A stretch of DNA of 64,000 nt from Oscillospiraceae bacterium (GCA_020025575.1 JAHHRW010000004.1:1-64000), one strand, 5' to 3'; counted from the stretch's first letter, positions 24,270 to 33,237 are shown. Notes: generated from the sequence alone by a model not told the origin. Numbers and translations are program-made.

Positions 24270-25598
24270 ATGAAAAATCGTAAGTTATGGGTGGCAATTT
24301 TGTCGGGCTTTATGGCCGGCGTGATGCTGCTGGGCTTGATTTTGAGTATCCTGCCTGCAACTGTGTTTGCTGAGAAGACTTCTGATGAAATCAAACAGGA
24401 AATGGGCAGCCTTGCGCAGCAGCAGAATGAAATTGGGGAAAAAATGTCCGAGATTCAGAGCGAAAAAGCAGAAAACCAGGGCTCTGTAGAAGAGATGGTT
24501 CAGCAGAAGGATCATATCGATCAGCAGATTGGTCTCCTGAGCACACAGATTGGGGATCTTGACGAACAGATTCGGAACTACTCCCAACTGATTTCCCAGA
24601 AACAGGTGGAGCTTGATCAGGCGGAAAGCGTTTTGTCACAGTTGAACGAAAAGAATCAGGAACGCATCCGTGCAATGGAAGAACAGGGCAAGGTTTCCTA
24701 CTGGTCTGTGATTTTTAAGGCGAAAAGCTATGCAGATCTGATCGACAGGCTCAATATGGTGGAAGAAATTCAGAATGCGGATCGTCGCCGTCTGGAAGAG
24801 CTGGCTGCGGCTGCCAAGGTGGTTGCAGATGCTCGTCAGGAACTGGAAAATGAGAAAAATGGTCTGCAAACCGCTCGTGAAGAGCAGGTCACGGCACAGG
24901 CAGAACTGAAGGAGAAACGTGCTGAGGCTGACGAGATTTTGGTTGAGTTGAATGCCCGCCAGAGAGAACTGGACAGCATGTTTGACGAGTATGCAGCTCA
25001 GGAAGATGCACTGACTGCTGAAATCGCTGCAGCAGAGCAGGCATTTACCGCAGCACTTCGTCAGGAGCAGGAGGCGGCAAAGCCCAAGCCCCCTGAGACT
25101 TCTGAGGAGGGTGACTCATTAGAAGGTGAATCTTCTTCCGATGGGGAGTCCTCTGAAGATGACAATATAGACACAGAATCCTCTGGTGGCGGTATCGTTA
25201 TGCCGGAACCCAGTGGCTGGGTTAGCCCCTGCTCTTACATTGCCATTACATCCCCTTACGGATGGAGAGTCCATCCCATCACCGGGGAGTCTACCAGTTT
25301 CCACACTGGTGTTGACCTTGCCAATGACGAGGGAACCCCCATCTATGCCGCAAAGAGTGGCATCGTTACCACAGCTATGTATAGTGGTGTGTATGGCAAC
25401 TATGTAACCATCAACCATGGGGATGGCTACTCCACGCTGTATGGACATATGACCAACTATGTCGTGTCTGAGGGAGAGAGTGTTTCCGCAGGTCAGCTGA
25501 TTGGATACATGGGCTCTACCGGCTGGAGTACAGGTCCACATCTGCACTTCACGGTTTACTATGAAGGCAGCACGGTCAACCCAATGGACTACATCTAA
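24270..25598 (+). CDS. EnvC/PcsB-like murein hydrolase activator with M23 domain
   Basis: 442 residues from the ATG at 24270 (AAGGAG upstream). A signal peptide (to about ATVFA, residue 31) precedes a long coiled coil (about 35-265), an acidic Ser/Glu-rich linker, and an M23 peptidase domain (about 315-442). The metal-ligand motifs HTGVDLAN and HLHFTVY are present, so it may be catalytically active unlike EnvC. Placement after ftsEX strongly suggests that it is the FtsEX-controlled septal hydrolase or activator. Confidence 0.88.
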   Translation: MKNRKLWVAILSGFMAGVMLLGLILSILPATVFAEKTSDEIKQEMGSLAQQQNEIGEKMSEIQSEKAENQGSVEEMVQQKDHIDQQIGLLSTQIGDLDEQIRNYSQLISQKQVELDQAESVLSQLNEKNQERIRAMEEQGKVSYWSVIFKAKSYADLIDRLNMVEEIQNADRRRLEELAAAAKVVADARQELENEKNGLQTAREEQVTAQAELKEKRAEADEILVELNARQRELDSMFDEYAAQEDALTAEIAAAEQAFTAALRQEQEAAKPKPPETSEEGDSLEGESSSDGESSEDDNIDTESSGGGIVMPEPSGWVSPCSYIAITSPYGWRVHPITGESTSFHTGVDLANDEGTPIYAAKSGIVTTAMYSGVYGNYVTINHGDGYSTLYGHMTNYVVSEGESVSAGQLIGYMGSTGWSTGPHLHFTVYYEGSTVNPMDYI

Positions 25599-25604
25599 AA
25601 AATT

Positions 25605-25642
25605 ACAGCACCCACAGCGCAGTTGTGCTGTGGGTGTGTTTT
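25605..25642 (+). terminator. Terminator between the M23 gene and ctpA
   Basis: CACCCACAGC and GCTGTGGGTG pair and are followed by TGTTTTA. ctpA may be reached by read-through since no clear promoter is seen in the short gap. Confidence 0.75.
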
Positions 25643-25658
25643 ATATGCGAGGTGCGTT

Positions 25659-26840
25659 ATGAAAAATTCAAAACGATTTTTGCAGTTTCTTAGTTATCTT
25701 CTTGTTGCAGTTGCAGCCAGTGGGGCTACTTTCGCAATGCTGAGATTTAACCCTCTGATTGGGAATCGTGATTCCAAATTGGATCAGCTTTCCGGCTTGA
25801 TCCAGGAGCGATTCATTGGAGATTCCGACCAGACCAAAATGCAGGATGCGGCTGCGGCAGCTATGGTTCAGTCGCTGGGAGATGAATGGAGCTATTATAT
25901 CAGCGCGGCCGATTACGGCAGCTATCTGGATCAGATGAGCAATTCTTATGTGGGTGTAGGCATCACCATTTCGCTGCGTGAGGATGGATATCTAGACATT
26001 GTTCAGGTAACGCCGGAGGGGCCTGCCCAGGATGCAGGACTGAAGGCTGGCGATATTTTGTCCAAAGTCGAGGGGCAGGACTGTGCAGAAATCGGTATTG
26101 ATACAGCGAAGAATTTGGTTCGGGGAGAAGAAAACACGCAAGTGGTGCTGACAGTTCTGCGTGGAGAGGAATATCTGGACTTTACAGTGACTCGCAGATA
26201 TTTTGAAACACCGGTAGCCGAGGGGCGGATGCTCCGGGATGGAATCGGGTTTGTGACCATTTATAACTTTGATGAACGTTGTTCCGCAGAAACCATTGCA
26301 GCCATTGAAAAGCTCTTAGACGAAGGTGCAAAGGCATTGATCTTTGATGTACGGAACAATCCGGGCGGTTATAAAAATGAGCTGGTGAAGGTTTTGGACT
26401 ACCTTCTGCCGGAAGGACCCTTGTTCCGCAGTGAATATTATACGGGTCAGACAGAGTTGGACGAATCGGATGCAAATTGTTTGGATATTCCCATGGCGGT
26501 TCTTGTGAATGAAAATTCCTACTCCGCAGCGGAGTTCTTTGCAGCAGCCCTGCGCGAATACGATGCAGCGATTGTGGTTGGCAACCAAACCTACGGCAAG
26601 GGCTATTTCCAGCAGACCTATGAATTGAACGACGGATCTGCGGTGGGACTGTCTGTGGGTAAGTATTACACGCCGGACGGCCATAACTTGGCAGGTGTCG
26701 GTCTGAAACCCGATATCGAAGTTCCGGTTGACGAAGAGACGGCACTGAAGATCTATGGCAGGACCCTGAGCGATGACCAAGATCCGCAAATTTTAGCGGC
26801 GATTGAAGGGGTAAAATCCGGAATAGACCTTGACGATTAG
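25659..26840 (+). CDS. ctpA: Carboxy-terminal processing protease (S41)
   Basis: 393 residues from the ATG at 25659. One N-terminal helix anchors the protein. A PDZ domain (about 100-185: SYVGVGITISLREDGYLDIVQV) precedes the S41 domain with DVRNNPGG, catalytic Ser in NENSYSAAEFFAA and Lys in QTYGKGYFQQ. It cleaves C-terminal tails of exported proteins. Linked to the ftsEX-M23 genes, it may process or degrade hydrolases; that link is inferred. Confidence 0.92.
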   Translation: MKNSKRFLQFLSYLLVAVAASGATFAMLRFNPLIGNRDSKLDQLSGLIQERFIGDSDQTKMQDAAAAAMVQSLGDEWSYYISAADYGSYLDQMSNSYVGVGITISLREDGYLDIVQVTPEGPAQDAGLKAGDILSKVEGQDCAEIGIDTAKNLVRGEENTQVVLTVLRGEEYLDFTVTRRYFETPVAEGRMLRDGIGFVTIYNFDERCSAETIAAIEKLLDEGAKALIFDVRNNPGGYKNELVKVLDYLLPEGPLFRSEYYTGQTELDESDANCLDIPMAVLVNENSYSAAEFFAAALREYDAAIVVGNQTYGKGYFQQTYELNDGSAVGLSVGKYYTPDGHNLAGVGLKPDIEVPVDEETALKIYGRTLSDDQDPQILAAIEGVKSGIDLDD

Positions 26841-26858
26841 AACAAAAACCCGTATAAT
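26830..26858 (+). promoter_or_regulatory. Promoter of greA-lysS
   Basis: TTGACG, 17-bp spacer, TATAAT. The -35 overlaps the last codons of ctpA. Confidence 0.85.
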
Positions 26859-26904
26859 GTAGGGAGCTATCTGAATAAGTTTTTCTTTATGAAAGGATAA
26901 TATC

Positions 26905-27384
26905 ATGGCAAAGGAATTTAAGATTACAAGTTTGCGGCTTGCCGACCTGGAGCGGGAGCTGAATTATCTGAAGACCACCCGTGAGCGCGAGATTGCTGCA
27001 ATGATTGCAGAGGCCCGTTCTTATGGTGACTTGTCCGAAAACTCTGAATACGATGCTGCTAAAAATGAGCAGGCAAAACTCTATGGCCGGATTGCCGAGA
27101 TTGAGGATATCCTGTCCCACGCAGTGATCATTGAAGATGAGAACGAAGCGACCGGCCGTGTGGGCCTGGGTTGTTTTGTTACTGTTCGCAATGTAGCCAC
27201 CGGCGCAGAAACCACCTATAAGATCACCGGTTCTCAGGAAGCAAATCCCATGGAATTCAAGCTGTCTGATGACTCTCCCTTTGGGCGTGCAGCGGTTGGT
27301 AAGGCTGCTGGTGAAACCTTCACGGTCAATGCTCCTGCCGGTTCCTATGAGATGTTGATTCTCAATGTCTCTCGTGAGGGCTAA
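26905..27384 (+). CDS. greA: Transcription elongation factor GreA
   Basis: 159 residues, usual length. The N-terminal coiled coil contains the acidic tip sequence ARSYGDLSENSEYDAAKNEQ, diagnostic for GreA. The C-terminal FKBP-like domain has SPFGRAAVGKAAGE. GreA inserts into the RNA polymerase secondary channel to stimulate transcript cleavage in backtracked complexes. It is 3 bp ahead of lysS, a common Firmicute arrangement. Confidence 0.96.
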   Translation: MAKEFKITSLRLADLERELNYLKTTREREIAAMIAEARSYGDLSENSEYDAAKNEQAKLYGRIAEIEDILSHAVIIEDENEATGRVGLGCFVTVRNVATGAETTYKITGSQEANPMEFKLSDDSPFGRAAVGKAAGETFTVNAPAGSYEMLILNVSREG

Positions 27385-27387
27385 TCT

Positions 27388-29370
27388 ATGGCAAAGTTTG
27401 TACCCCAGGCTGAAATGTCCTACTCTGACCAGGTTCAGGTTCGTCGGGACAAGTTGACAGCCCTCCGTGCGGAAGGATTTGATCCGTTCCAGCAGACAAA
27501 GTTTGAGATTGATGCATCTGCAAAGCAGATCAAGGAGAACTTTGATGGTCTGGAAGGCCAGAATGTTTCTCTGGCAGGCCGCCTGATGAGCAAGCGCGGC
27601 ATGGGCAAGGTTTCTTTCTGCGATCTGCAGGACGATACGGACCGTATTCAGCTGTATGTAAAGTTTGACGAGATGGAGGAAAGCTCCTTCAACCGTTTCA
27701 AGAAGTACGATATCGGTGATATTGTTGGCATTAAGGGCGATGTCTTCCGTACCCAGCGTGGCGAGATTTCCGTCCGTGTGCACGAAGCTACCCTGCTGAG
27801 CAAGGCTCTGCTGCCTTTGCCGGAAAAGTTCCATGGACTGACTGACCGTGAAACTCGTTACCGCCAGCGTTATGTCGACCTGATTGTAAACCCCGATGTT
27901 AAGGATACCTTTGTAAAGCGCAGCCTGATTCTGCGGGAGCTGAGATCCTTCTTGGATAATCGTGGTTTCTTGGAAGTGGATACGCCGATTCTGACTCCTT
28001 TTGAGATTGGTGCATCCGCTCGCCCCTTCTATACGCACCACAATACGCTGGACATGGACATGGTTCTGCGTATCGAGACAGAGTTGTATCTCAAGCGTCT
28101 GATTGTTGGCGGTATGGATCGCGTTTACGAGGTTGGCCGTATCTTCCGTAACGAGGGTATGGACCCCACCCATAACCCCGAATTTACCAGCATTGAGCTG
28201 TATCAGGCCTATACGGACTATCACGGCATGATGGATCTGGTTGAAGACATGATGAAGACCGTTGCCATGAATGTCTGCGGAACCTTGCAGATTAACTATC
28301 AGGGCAAGGAAATCGATCTGTCCCACTGGGAGCGTATGACCATGGTGGAGGCAGTTAAGAAGTACTCCGGCGTGGATTTTGATGCAATTAACTCCGATGA
28401 AGAGGCAGTTGCTGCGGCTAAGGAGCATAAGGTTGAGCTGCCTGAGATTCCAACCAAGGGCGCAATTTTGGCAGAATTCTTCGATGCATTTGTAGAGGAG
28501 AAACTGATTCAGCCTACCTTCATCTATGACTATCCTGTGGAAAACAGTCCTTTGGCAAAGCGCAAGCCCAATGACCCAGCTTATACGGAGCGTTTTGAAT
28601 ATTTCATCAACGCAACCGAGTTTGGTAATGCGTTCTCTGAGCTGAACGACCCCATCGATCAGAAAGATCGGTTTGAGCGTCAGGTTGCTGAGCGCAAGTC
28701 CATCGATCCTGAGTGCCGTGCGCAGGTCGACTACGACTATATCACTGCTCTGGAATACGGTCTGCCCCCCACGGGCGGTCTGGGCTTTGGCGTCGACAGA
28801 TTGGTCATGCTGTTGACCGATTCAGCATCCATCCGTGATGTGCTGCTGTTCCCCACAATGAAACCCACTGGTGATGTAAAGAAGGAAAATGATGGAACCA
28901 AGGGAACTTCTTACACGCAGATCAACACTGCCACAGAGGATGGCCCCAGTGCAACACTTGTGGAAGAGACGGTGATTGAAGCTGACGAAGTAATCGACTT
29001 CACAAAGGTGGAGATCGAGCCTCTCTTTGCAGATATGGTCGATTTTGACACATTCTCCAAGTGTGATTTCCGTGCCGTTAAGGTTAAGGAATGCGAGGCC
29101 GTGAAGAAGTCCAAGAAACTCTTAAAGTTCACTTTGGACGACGGTACAGGCGCAGATCGTGTGATTCTCAGTGGTATTCATGCTTACTATGAGCCTGAGG
29201 AATTGGTTGGCAAAACGCTGATCGCTATTACCAACCTGCCGCCTCGTGCGATGATGGGCATTGAGTCCTGCGGTATGCTTCTCTCTGCCGTTCACAACGA
29301 AGAAGGCGTTGAGAAACTCCACCTGCTGATGGTGGATCCTCATATTCCGGCAGGTGCTAAGCTGTACTGA
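27388..29370 (+). CDS. lysS: Lysyl-tRNA synthetase (class II) fused to a C-terminal tRNA-binding domain
   Basis: 660 residues, about 160 longer than usual LysRS. Residues 1-500 form the standard enzyme: OB-fold anticodon-binding domain (VSLAGRLMSKRGMGKVSFCDLQD), motif 2 (RIFRNEGMDPTHNPEFTSIELYQAY) and motif 3 (GLPPTGGLGFGVDRLVMLL). After an acidic linker (about 505-545), residues 550-660 match the EMAPII/Trbp111/MetRS C-terminal tRNA-binding OB fold (DFRAVKVKECEAVKKSKKLLKF, PPRAMMGIESCGMLL). The extension should raise general tRNA affinity. The frame is continuous. Confidence 0.93.
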   Translation: MAKFVPQAEMSYSDQVQVRRDKLTALRAEGFDPFQQTKFEIDASAKQIKENFDGLEGQNVSLAGRLMSKRGMGKVSFCDLQDDTDRIQLYVKFDEMEESSFNRFKKYDIGDIVGIKGDVFRTQRGEISVRVHEATLLSKALLPLPEKFHGLTDRETRYRQRYVDLIVNPDVKDTFVKRSLILRELRSFLDNRGFLEVDTPILTPFEIGASARPFYTHHNTLDMDMVLRIETELYLKRLIVGGMDRVYEVGRIFRNEGMDPTHNPEFTSIELYQAYTDYHGMMDLVEDMMKTVAMNVCGTLQINYQGKEIDLSHWERMTMVEAVKKYSGVDFDAINSDEEAVAAAKEHKVELPEIPTKGAILAEFFDAFVEEKLIQPTFIYDYPVENSPLAKRKPNDPAYTERFEYFINATEFGNAFSELNDPIDQKDRFERQVAERKSIDPECRAQVDYDYITALEYGLPPTGGLGFGVDRLVMLLTDSASIRDVLLFPTMKPTGDVKKENDGTKGTSYTQINTATEDGPSATLVEETVIEADEVIDFTKVEIEPLFADMVDFDTFSKCDFRAVKVKECEAVKKSKKLLKFTLDDGTGADRVILSGIHAYYEPEELVGKTLIAITNLPPRAMMGIESCGMLLSAVHNEEGVEKLHLLMVDPHIPAGAKLY

Positions 29371-29469
29371 GATGCGCCGTTTTGCTGCTTAATACGGGAT
29401 GTTCCGTAATTCACAGAAGCCATAAAAAACGACATCATACATCAAAGTTACACCAAATGATGCCAAACT

Positions 29470-29542
29470 TTGTGCAGCAAGAAAAAACGCAAACCAACAA
29501 ATGGGCAATCTCTTGACGAGGTTGCCCATTTTTGCTAAAGTA
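29470..29542 (+). repeat. Repeated element copy 1: gene-tail remnant plus hairpin with embedded promoter
   Basis: About 73 bp nearly identical to 30466-30539. It starts TTGTGCAGCAAGAAAAAACG, contains the hairpin GGGCAATCTC/GAGGTTGCCC with trailing T-run, and a promoter-like TTGACG-17-TAAAGT overlaps the hairpin. The remaining 29371-29469 stretch shows no gene and may be decayed coding DNA. Confidence 0.75.
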
Positions 29543-29731
29543 AATCTATGGAGAAAAGTGGCAGATATGTCAAAATAAGCTTAACAGATTGTAATGGAAA
29601 ATTATCTTTATTTGCGTATAAAAAGCACTGGACATTTGGTGTCTAGTTGGAATCCTTCGATATTTTCTCACTTTATGTCGTGGAATTCCTGCTGTGGCAG
29701 ATGTATGGTAATTGCGAAAGGAGGTGGCCAC

Positions 29732-30241
29732 ATGAATATGGAACGTATGGGTAAATTCCTCAAGGAACTTCGGAAAGAAAGAGAAATAACACAGGAACAA
29801 CTGGCTGAAAAGCTGGGGGTCAGCAGCCGCACCGTTTCCAGGTGGGAAACAGGCAGTAATCTTCCTGACCTGGCTGTGCTAATCGAATTGGCAGACCTGT
29901 ACAGTGTGGACATTCGGGAACTCATTGACGGCGAAAGGAAAAGTGAGAATATGGATCAGGAAATAAAGGATACTCTGGTGAAGGCTGCTGATTACGCAGA
30001 TCAGGAAAAGGGACGACTCAAGAAAAAAATGCTGGACATGATGGGCGGTGTATTGATTTTACTGTGTTTTACTTCACTTCTGCGCTATTTGGGTTATCAT
30101 GGCAGACCCTATCAGAATCTGACGGAGTTTACCTCGGGAGCGACTATGGCGGTGCTTGTACTCAATATGCTGTATCTTTCCGATGTGCTGGACAAAATCC
30201 GAACAGCAAAGCTGCGATTTTTTGGAAAAGATGAAAAGTAA
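29732..30241 (+). CDS. XRE-family regulator with C-terminal membrane helices
   Basis: 169 residues from the ATG at 29732, with GGAGGTGG upstream. An N-terminal Cro/C1-type helix-turn-helix (about 6-62: ITQEQLAEKLGVSSRTVSRWETGSNLP) is followed by a linker and two hydrophobic helices (about 105-150). This DNA-binding plus membrane design occurs in many Clostridia as small multi-copy families; ligand and targets are unknown. Two relatives lie at 30685 and 31479. Confidence 0.85.
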   Translation: MNMERMGKFLKELRKEREITQEQLAEKLGVSSRTVSRWETGSNLPDLAVLIELADLYSVDIRELIDGERKSENMDQEIKDTLVKAADYADQEKGRLKKKMLDMMGGVLILLCFTSLLRYLGYHGRPYQNLTEFTSGATMAVLVLNMLYLSDVLDKIRTAKLRFFGKDEK

Positions 30242-30339
30242 GTGGTTATTGCTGTAGAGGGCTGTAAAAGGCATCTGTTAACCCTATTTGGATTTTCCTA
30301 ACAGATCAAGATTACAGGACTTTGAAGGGCAGAAATTGA

Positions 30340-30513
30340 GGATGTGCCCCGTATGTCTGGGAAACACGTCTGGTAATTTCCGTTTTGTTGATTGGACTGG
30401 GTTCCCTCGTTGGCGGTATTTGCATTGTGAATGTGGGAGCGTTTGTGTTTCGCTGCAGCAGAGTCTTGTGCAGCAAGAAAAAACGGCAAATTCAGAAACG
30501 GGCAATCTCTTGA
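30340..30513 (+). pseudogene. Remnant of a membrane-helix gene tail
   Basis: A frame without ATG reads PYVWETRLVISVLLIGLG, then GGICIVNVGAFVFRCSRVLCSKKKRQ, ending TGA at 30511. It has the look of the C-terminal hydrophobic tail of a regulator/membrane protein of the neighbouring type. An in-frame stop lies at 30337, and no start or DNA-binding domain is found upstream, so it is read as a decayed copy. Its last codons coincide with the repeated element. Confidence 0.55.
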
Positions 30514-30539
30514 CGAGGTTGCCCATTTTTGCTAAAGTA
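30466..30539 (+). repeat. Repeated element copy 2: gene tail plus hairpin with embedded promoter
   Basis: Matches 29470-29542 with only a few differences. Here the first part encodes the end of the pseudogene. The hairpin and TTGACG-17-TAAAGT promoter-like sequence are identical to copy 1. It precedes the XRE gene at 30685. Confidence 0.75.
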
Positions 30540-30684
30540 TATCGACAGAGCGGAGTGTTGGTCTTATCCGAATAATCCGAAGGGATTTCAGGATGTAAAG
30601 TATTGTTGCGTGATTGTAAAGCCCGCTTTCTTGTTATTTTCCGTGGAGTTTGTTAGAATGCGTATACCGAAAGGTGGACAGCCA

Positions 30685-31290
30685 ATGAAATTGTATGAAA
30701 AAATATATCAATTACGAAAACAGTCTGGAATGTCCCAAGAAGAAACTGCCGAGAAGTTAAATGTTTCGAGACAGGCCCTTTCAAGATGGGAAAACGGAAC
30801 GGCACAGCCTGCAGCGAATAATATCGTTGAAATCAGCAAGCTTTTTGAAGTAGCGACAGACTTTTTGCTCAATGACAGCTATCAAAGTGATGACGATATT
30901 CCTGCCGTTGCAGAGGCGAAAAAAGTCAATCATATCTTGAGAACCAACTTAACCATGATTGCCATTGTCGCACAGATGAGTGCATTAAATATTGCAATTC
31001 AACCGGTGGCAGATGGAATCAATCCGACTGTTATGCTTTGGATCAAAGCAGGTTTGTTATTGGCTACCTCTATCTGGATGGCCAGCAATCATAGATATGA
31101 AACAGATTTAAAGCAGAGAGCAAAAAACACAAAGTTGGAACTGGTGTACTGTTGTATTCAGGCCAGTATTGCCCTAATTGCATACAATACCCAGTTATAC
31201 TTTTTGGGTGCTGTCATGCTGATTGCAGTTGGACTTTTGTATTTGCTGAAAATCAATCCAAAATATATGAATCGAAAGTTTACAAAGTAA
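30685..31290 (+). CDS. XRE-family regulator with C-terminal membrane domain
   Basis: 201 residues from the ATG at 30685 (AAAGGTGG upstream); another ATG 27 bp earlier is possible. The helix-turn-helix is at residues 5-60 (GMSQEETAEKLNVSRQALSRWENGTAQP). The C-terminal half has three to four hydrophobic helices. Similar architecture to its neighbours, but the membrane parts differ in sequence. Function unknown. Confidence 0.85.
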   Translation: MKLYEKIYQLRKQSGMSQEETAEKLNVSRQALSRWENGTAQPAANNIVEISKLFEVATDFLLNDSYQSDDDIPAVAEAKKVNHILRTNLTMIAIVAQMSALNIAIQPVADGINPTVMLWIKAGLLLATSIWMASNHRYETDLKQRAKNTKLELVYCCIQASIALIAYNTQLYFLGAVMLIAVGLLYLLKINPKYMNRKFTK

Positions 31291-31478
31291 CGGGAGTTTT
31301 CGAGTGAGCGTTCATCCTATAACCGATTAGGATAGGCCAAATAGTCAGACCTTTCAAGATCAATTTAACACATTGTCCAACCCCAAAGATAGAATTTCTG
31401 CGGATTTTTCCTGATTCGCTGTTTGTGGGGAAGATTTCTCATGAGATAACGTTTATGATTTAGTCGAGAGGTGATTCT

Positions 31479-31997
31479 ATGGATCTTATAAAGATCGGAA
31501 AGTTTATTGCAAAACTTCGCAAAGAGAAACATATGACACAGGAGCAGTTAGGCGAAGTTCTTGGTGTGACAAATAAGACGATCTCCCGATGGGAAAACGG
31601 AAACTATATGCCAAGTATAGAAATGCTTCAGCTGCTGAGCCAGACCTTTGCGGTCAGCATAAACGAATTGCTTTCCGGTGAATGCATCCCGGATGAGGAC
31701 TTTCGCAGACAAGCGGATCAGAATCTGGTAGATGCGGTAAAAGAAAGTGCTTTTTCCTTTGAAGAACAACGGAGATTCTGGATTCACAAGTGGCGCAGAG
31801 AACATATCTCTCTGTTTGTTGTGCTGTTTCTGATTCCTGCAGCAGCGGCTGTATTGTTTCTAATCAAAGATAAAATCTGGGGCTTAAGTCTGATACCGTT
31901 TCTGGGGTTGATCGAATATGGTTGGCAAAATAATAAAATGATGATCTATGTAGAGAATCAACTTTATGGCAAGAATAAGAGTGGGGAATCTGTTTGA
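31479..31997 (+). CDS. XRE-family regulator with C-terminal membrane helices
   Basis: 172 residues; GAGAGGTG precedes the ATG. Helix-turn-helix at about 10-65 (HMTQEQLGEVLGVTNKTISRWENGNYMPS), then a charged linker and two hydrophobic helices (about 108-145). Third member of the local family. It ends just before the promoter of the first TPP riboswitch. Confidence 0.85.
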   Translation: MDLIKIGKFIAKLRKEKHMTQEQLGEVLGVTNKTISRWENGNYMPSIEMLQLLSQTFAVSINELLSGECIPDEDFRRQADQNLVDAVKESAFSFEEQRRFWIHKWRREHISLFVVLFLIPAAAAVLFLIKDKIWGLSLIPFLGLIEYGWQNNKMMIYVENQLYGKNKSGESV

Positions 31998-32004
31998 CGA
32001 ACAC

Positions 32005-32033
32005 TTGCATTTTGAAATATACAGTGGTATAAT
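32005..32033 (+). promoter_or_regulatory. Promoter of the first TPP-riboswitch transcript
   Basis: TTGCAT, 17-bp spacer, TATAAT; transcription would begin at the 5' edge of the aptamer. Confidence 0.8.
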
Positions 32034-32037
32034 ATTC

Positions 32038-32130
32038 GACATCCAGGGGAGCTTGTGTGACGGGCTGAGAGGAAGGTAAACCTTCGACCCTTTAACCTGA
32101 TGCGGATAATGCCGCCGTAGGAAGTCAAAG
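32038..32130 (+). ncRNA. TPP riboswitch 1
   Basis: Canonical THI element: GGGGAGC, GGCTGAGAGGA, TTCGACCC, AACCTGATGCGGATAATGCC and CGTAGGAA occur in order. A terminator follows, so thiamine pyrophosphate should switch off the downstream kinase gene by early termination. Confidence 0.95.
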
Positions 32131-32142
32131 CTTGATTTTTTC

Positions 32143-32173
32143 GGAGACACCGCAGCGGTGTCTCCTTCTTTTT
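32143..32173 (+). terminator. Expression-platform terminator of TPP riboswitch 1
   Basis: GGAGACACCG and CGGTGTCTCC form a 10-bp stem followed by TTCTTTTTT, placed between aptamer and gene. Confidence 0.9.
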
Positions 32174-32262
32174 TGTCATTTTCCCTTTGTCAATCTCAGA
32201 GGCATAAAGAAAGTATCCCCGGTTCAAAGCCGTACAAATCATTGCAACAAGGCGTGATCATT

Positions 32263-33120
32263 ATGGATTACAAGAAAATTCTAACCATTCAAGATATTTC
32301 GTGTGTCGGACAATGCTCCCTTACGGTGGCATTACCGATTCTTTCGGCGTGTGGAATCGAAACCTGTATCTTGCCTTCTGCTGTGCTGTCCACACATACT
32401 GCCGGGTTCAGTGGCTATACATTCCGGGATCTAACGGAGGACATTCCACGGATTAAGCAGCATTGGATGAAAGAGGGCATCCAGTTTGAGGCCATATATA
32501 CGGGTTTCCTTGGTAGCGAAAAGCAGATTGCGTATATCACCGATATTTTTCAGGATACTCTCCGTATTGGCGGTTTGAAAATCGTTGACCCGGCGATGGC
32601 TGACAATGGAAAGCTCTATCCCGGTTTCGATGCCAATTTTGTAAAGTCCATGGGCAACCTTTGCAAACGTGCAGATTACATCGTGCCGAACATAACCGAG
32701 GCCTGCCTCTTAACCGGGACGGAATATAAAACGGAGTATGATAGAGGCTACATAGATCTTCTGCTGAAGAAACTGGCAGATATGGGCTGCAAGAATGTGA
32801 TCCTTACCGGTGTTTCTTACGAGCAAGGCAAAACCGGAGTCGTTGTTTTTGAGGATACGCAATACTTTTATTATGAGCATGAGAAATTTCCCCAAAACTG
32901 CCATGGAACCGGTGATATCTATGCATCTACTTTTGTGGGCGCACTTGTTCGTGACAAGACCACCTTTGAGGCGGCTAAAATTGCTGCGGATTACACCGTT
33001 GACTGCATCAAGGCAACAGTAGGGGATGAAAACCACTGGTATGGTGTAAAGTTTGAGCTTGCCTTGCCGAAACTCATTGCGTATCTGAACCAATCATGCG
33101 GTTCAGATGGCATGACTTGA
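32263..33120 (+). CDS. Pyridoxamine/pyridoxal kinase-like (PdxY family), TPP-regulated
   Basis: 285 residues from the ATG at 32263; the Shine-Dalgarno (AAGGCGTG) is weak. Ribokinase-fold kinase of the PdxK/PdxY group: ILTIQDISCVGQCSLTVALPILSACG, VDPAMADNGKLY, VPNITEACLLTG and the catalytic NCHGTGDIYAS. Family members phosphorylate vitamin B6 vitamers, and relatives can act on hydroxymethylpyrimidine. Control by a TPP riboswitch suggests a thiamine-related substrate here, but a separate thiD is present at 36764. Substrate assignment is open. Confidence 0.82.
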   Translation: MDYKKILTIQDISCVGQCSLTVALPILSACGIETCILPSAVLSTHTAGFSGYTFRDLTEDIPRIKQHWMKEGIQFEAIYTGFLGSEKQIAYITDIFQDTLRIGGLKIVDPAMADNGKLYPGFDANFVKSMGNLCKRADYIVPNITEACLLTGTEYKTEYDRGYIDLLLKKLADMGCKNVILTGVSYEQGKTGVVVFEDTQYFYYEHEKFPQNCHGTGDIYASTFVGALVRDKTTFEAAKIAADYTVDCIKATVGDENHWYGVKFELALPKLIAYLNQSCGSDGMT

Positions 33121-33138
33121 TTGATACAAAATAAATAA

Positions 33139-33222
33139 ACGGGGAGCTTGTACGACAGGCTGAGAGGAAGGTAGGACCTTCGACCCTTAAACCTGACTTG
33201 GATAATGCCAACGTAGGAAAAT
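33139..33222 (+). ncRNA. TPP riboswitch 2
   Basis: GGGGAGC, GGCTGAGAGGA, TTCGACCC, AACCTGACTTGGATAATGCC and CGTAGGAA are all present. It lies 18 bp after the kinase gene and controls the next gene separately. Confidence 0.95.
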
Positions 33223-33237
33223 GAGTGTAAGCGTTTA

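Noticed and set aside
26887..28428. Long minus-strand open frame (about 513 codons) opposite greA and lysS
   Set aside because: Shadow frame created by the codon bias of two unmistakable plus-strand genes; no ribosome site or family similarity.
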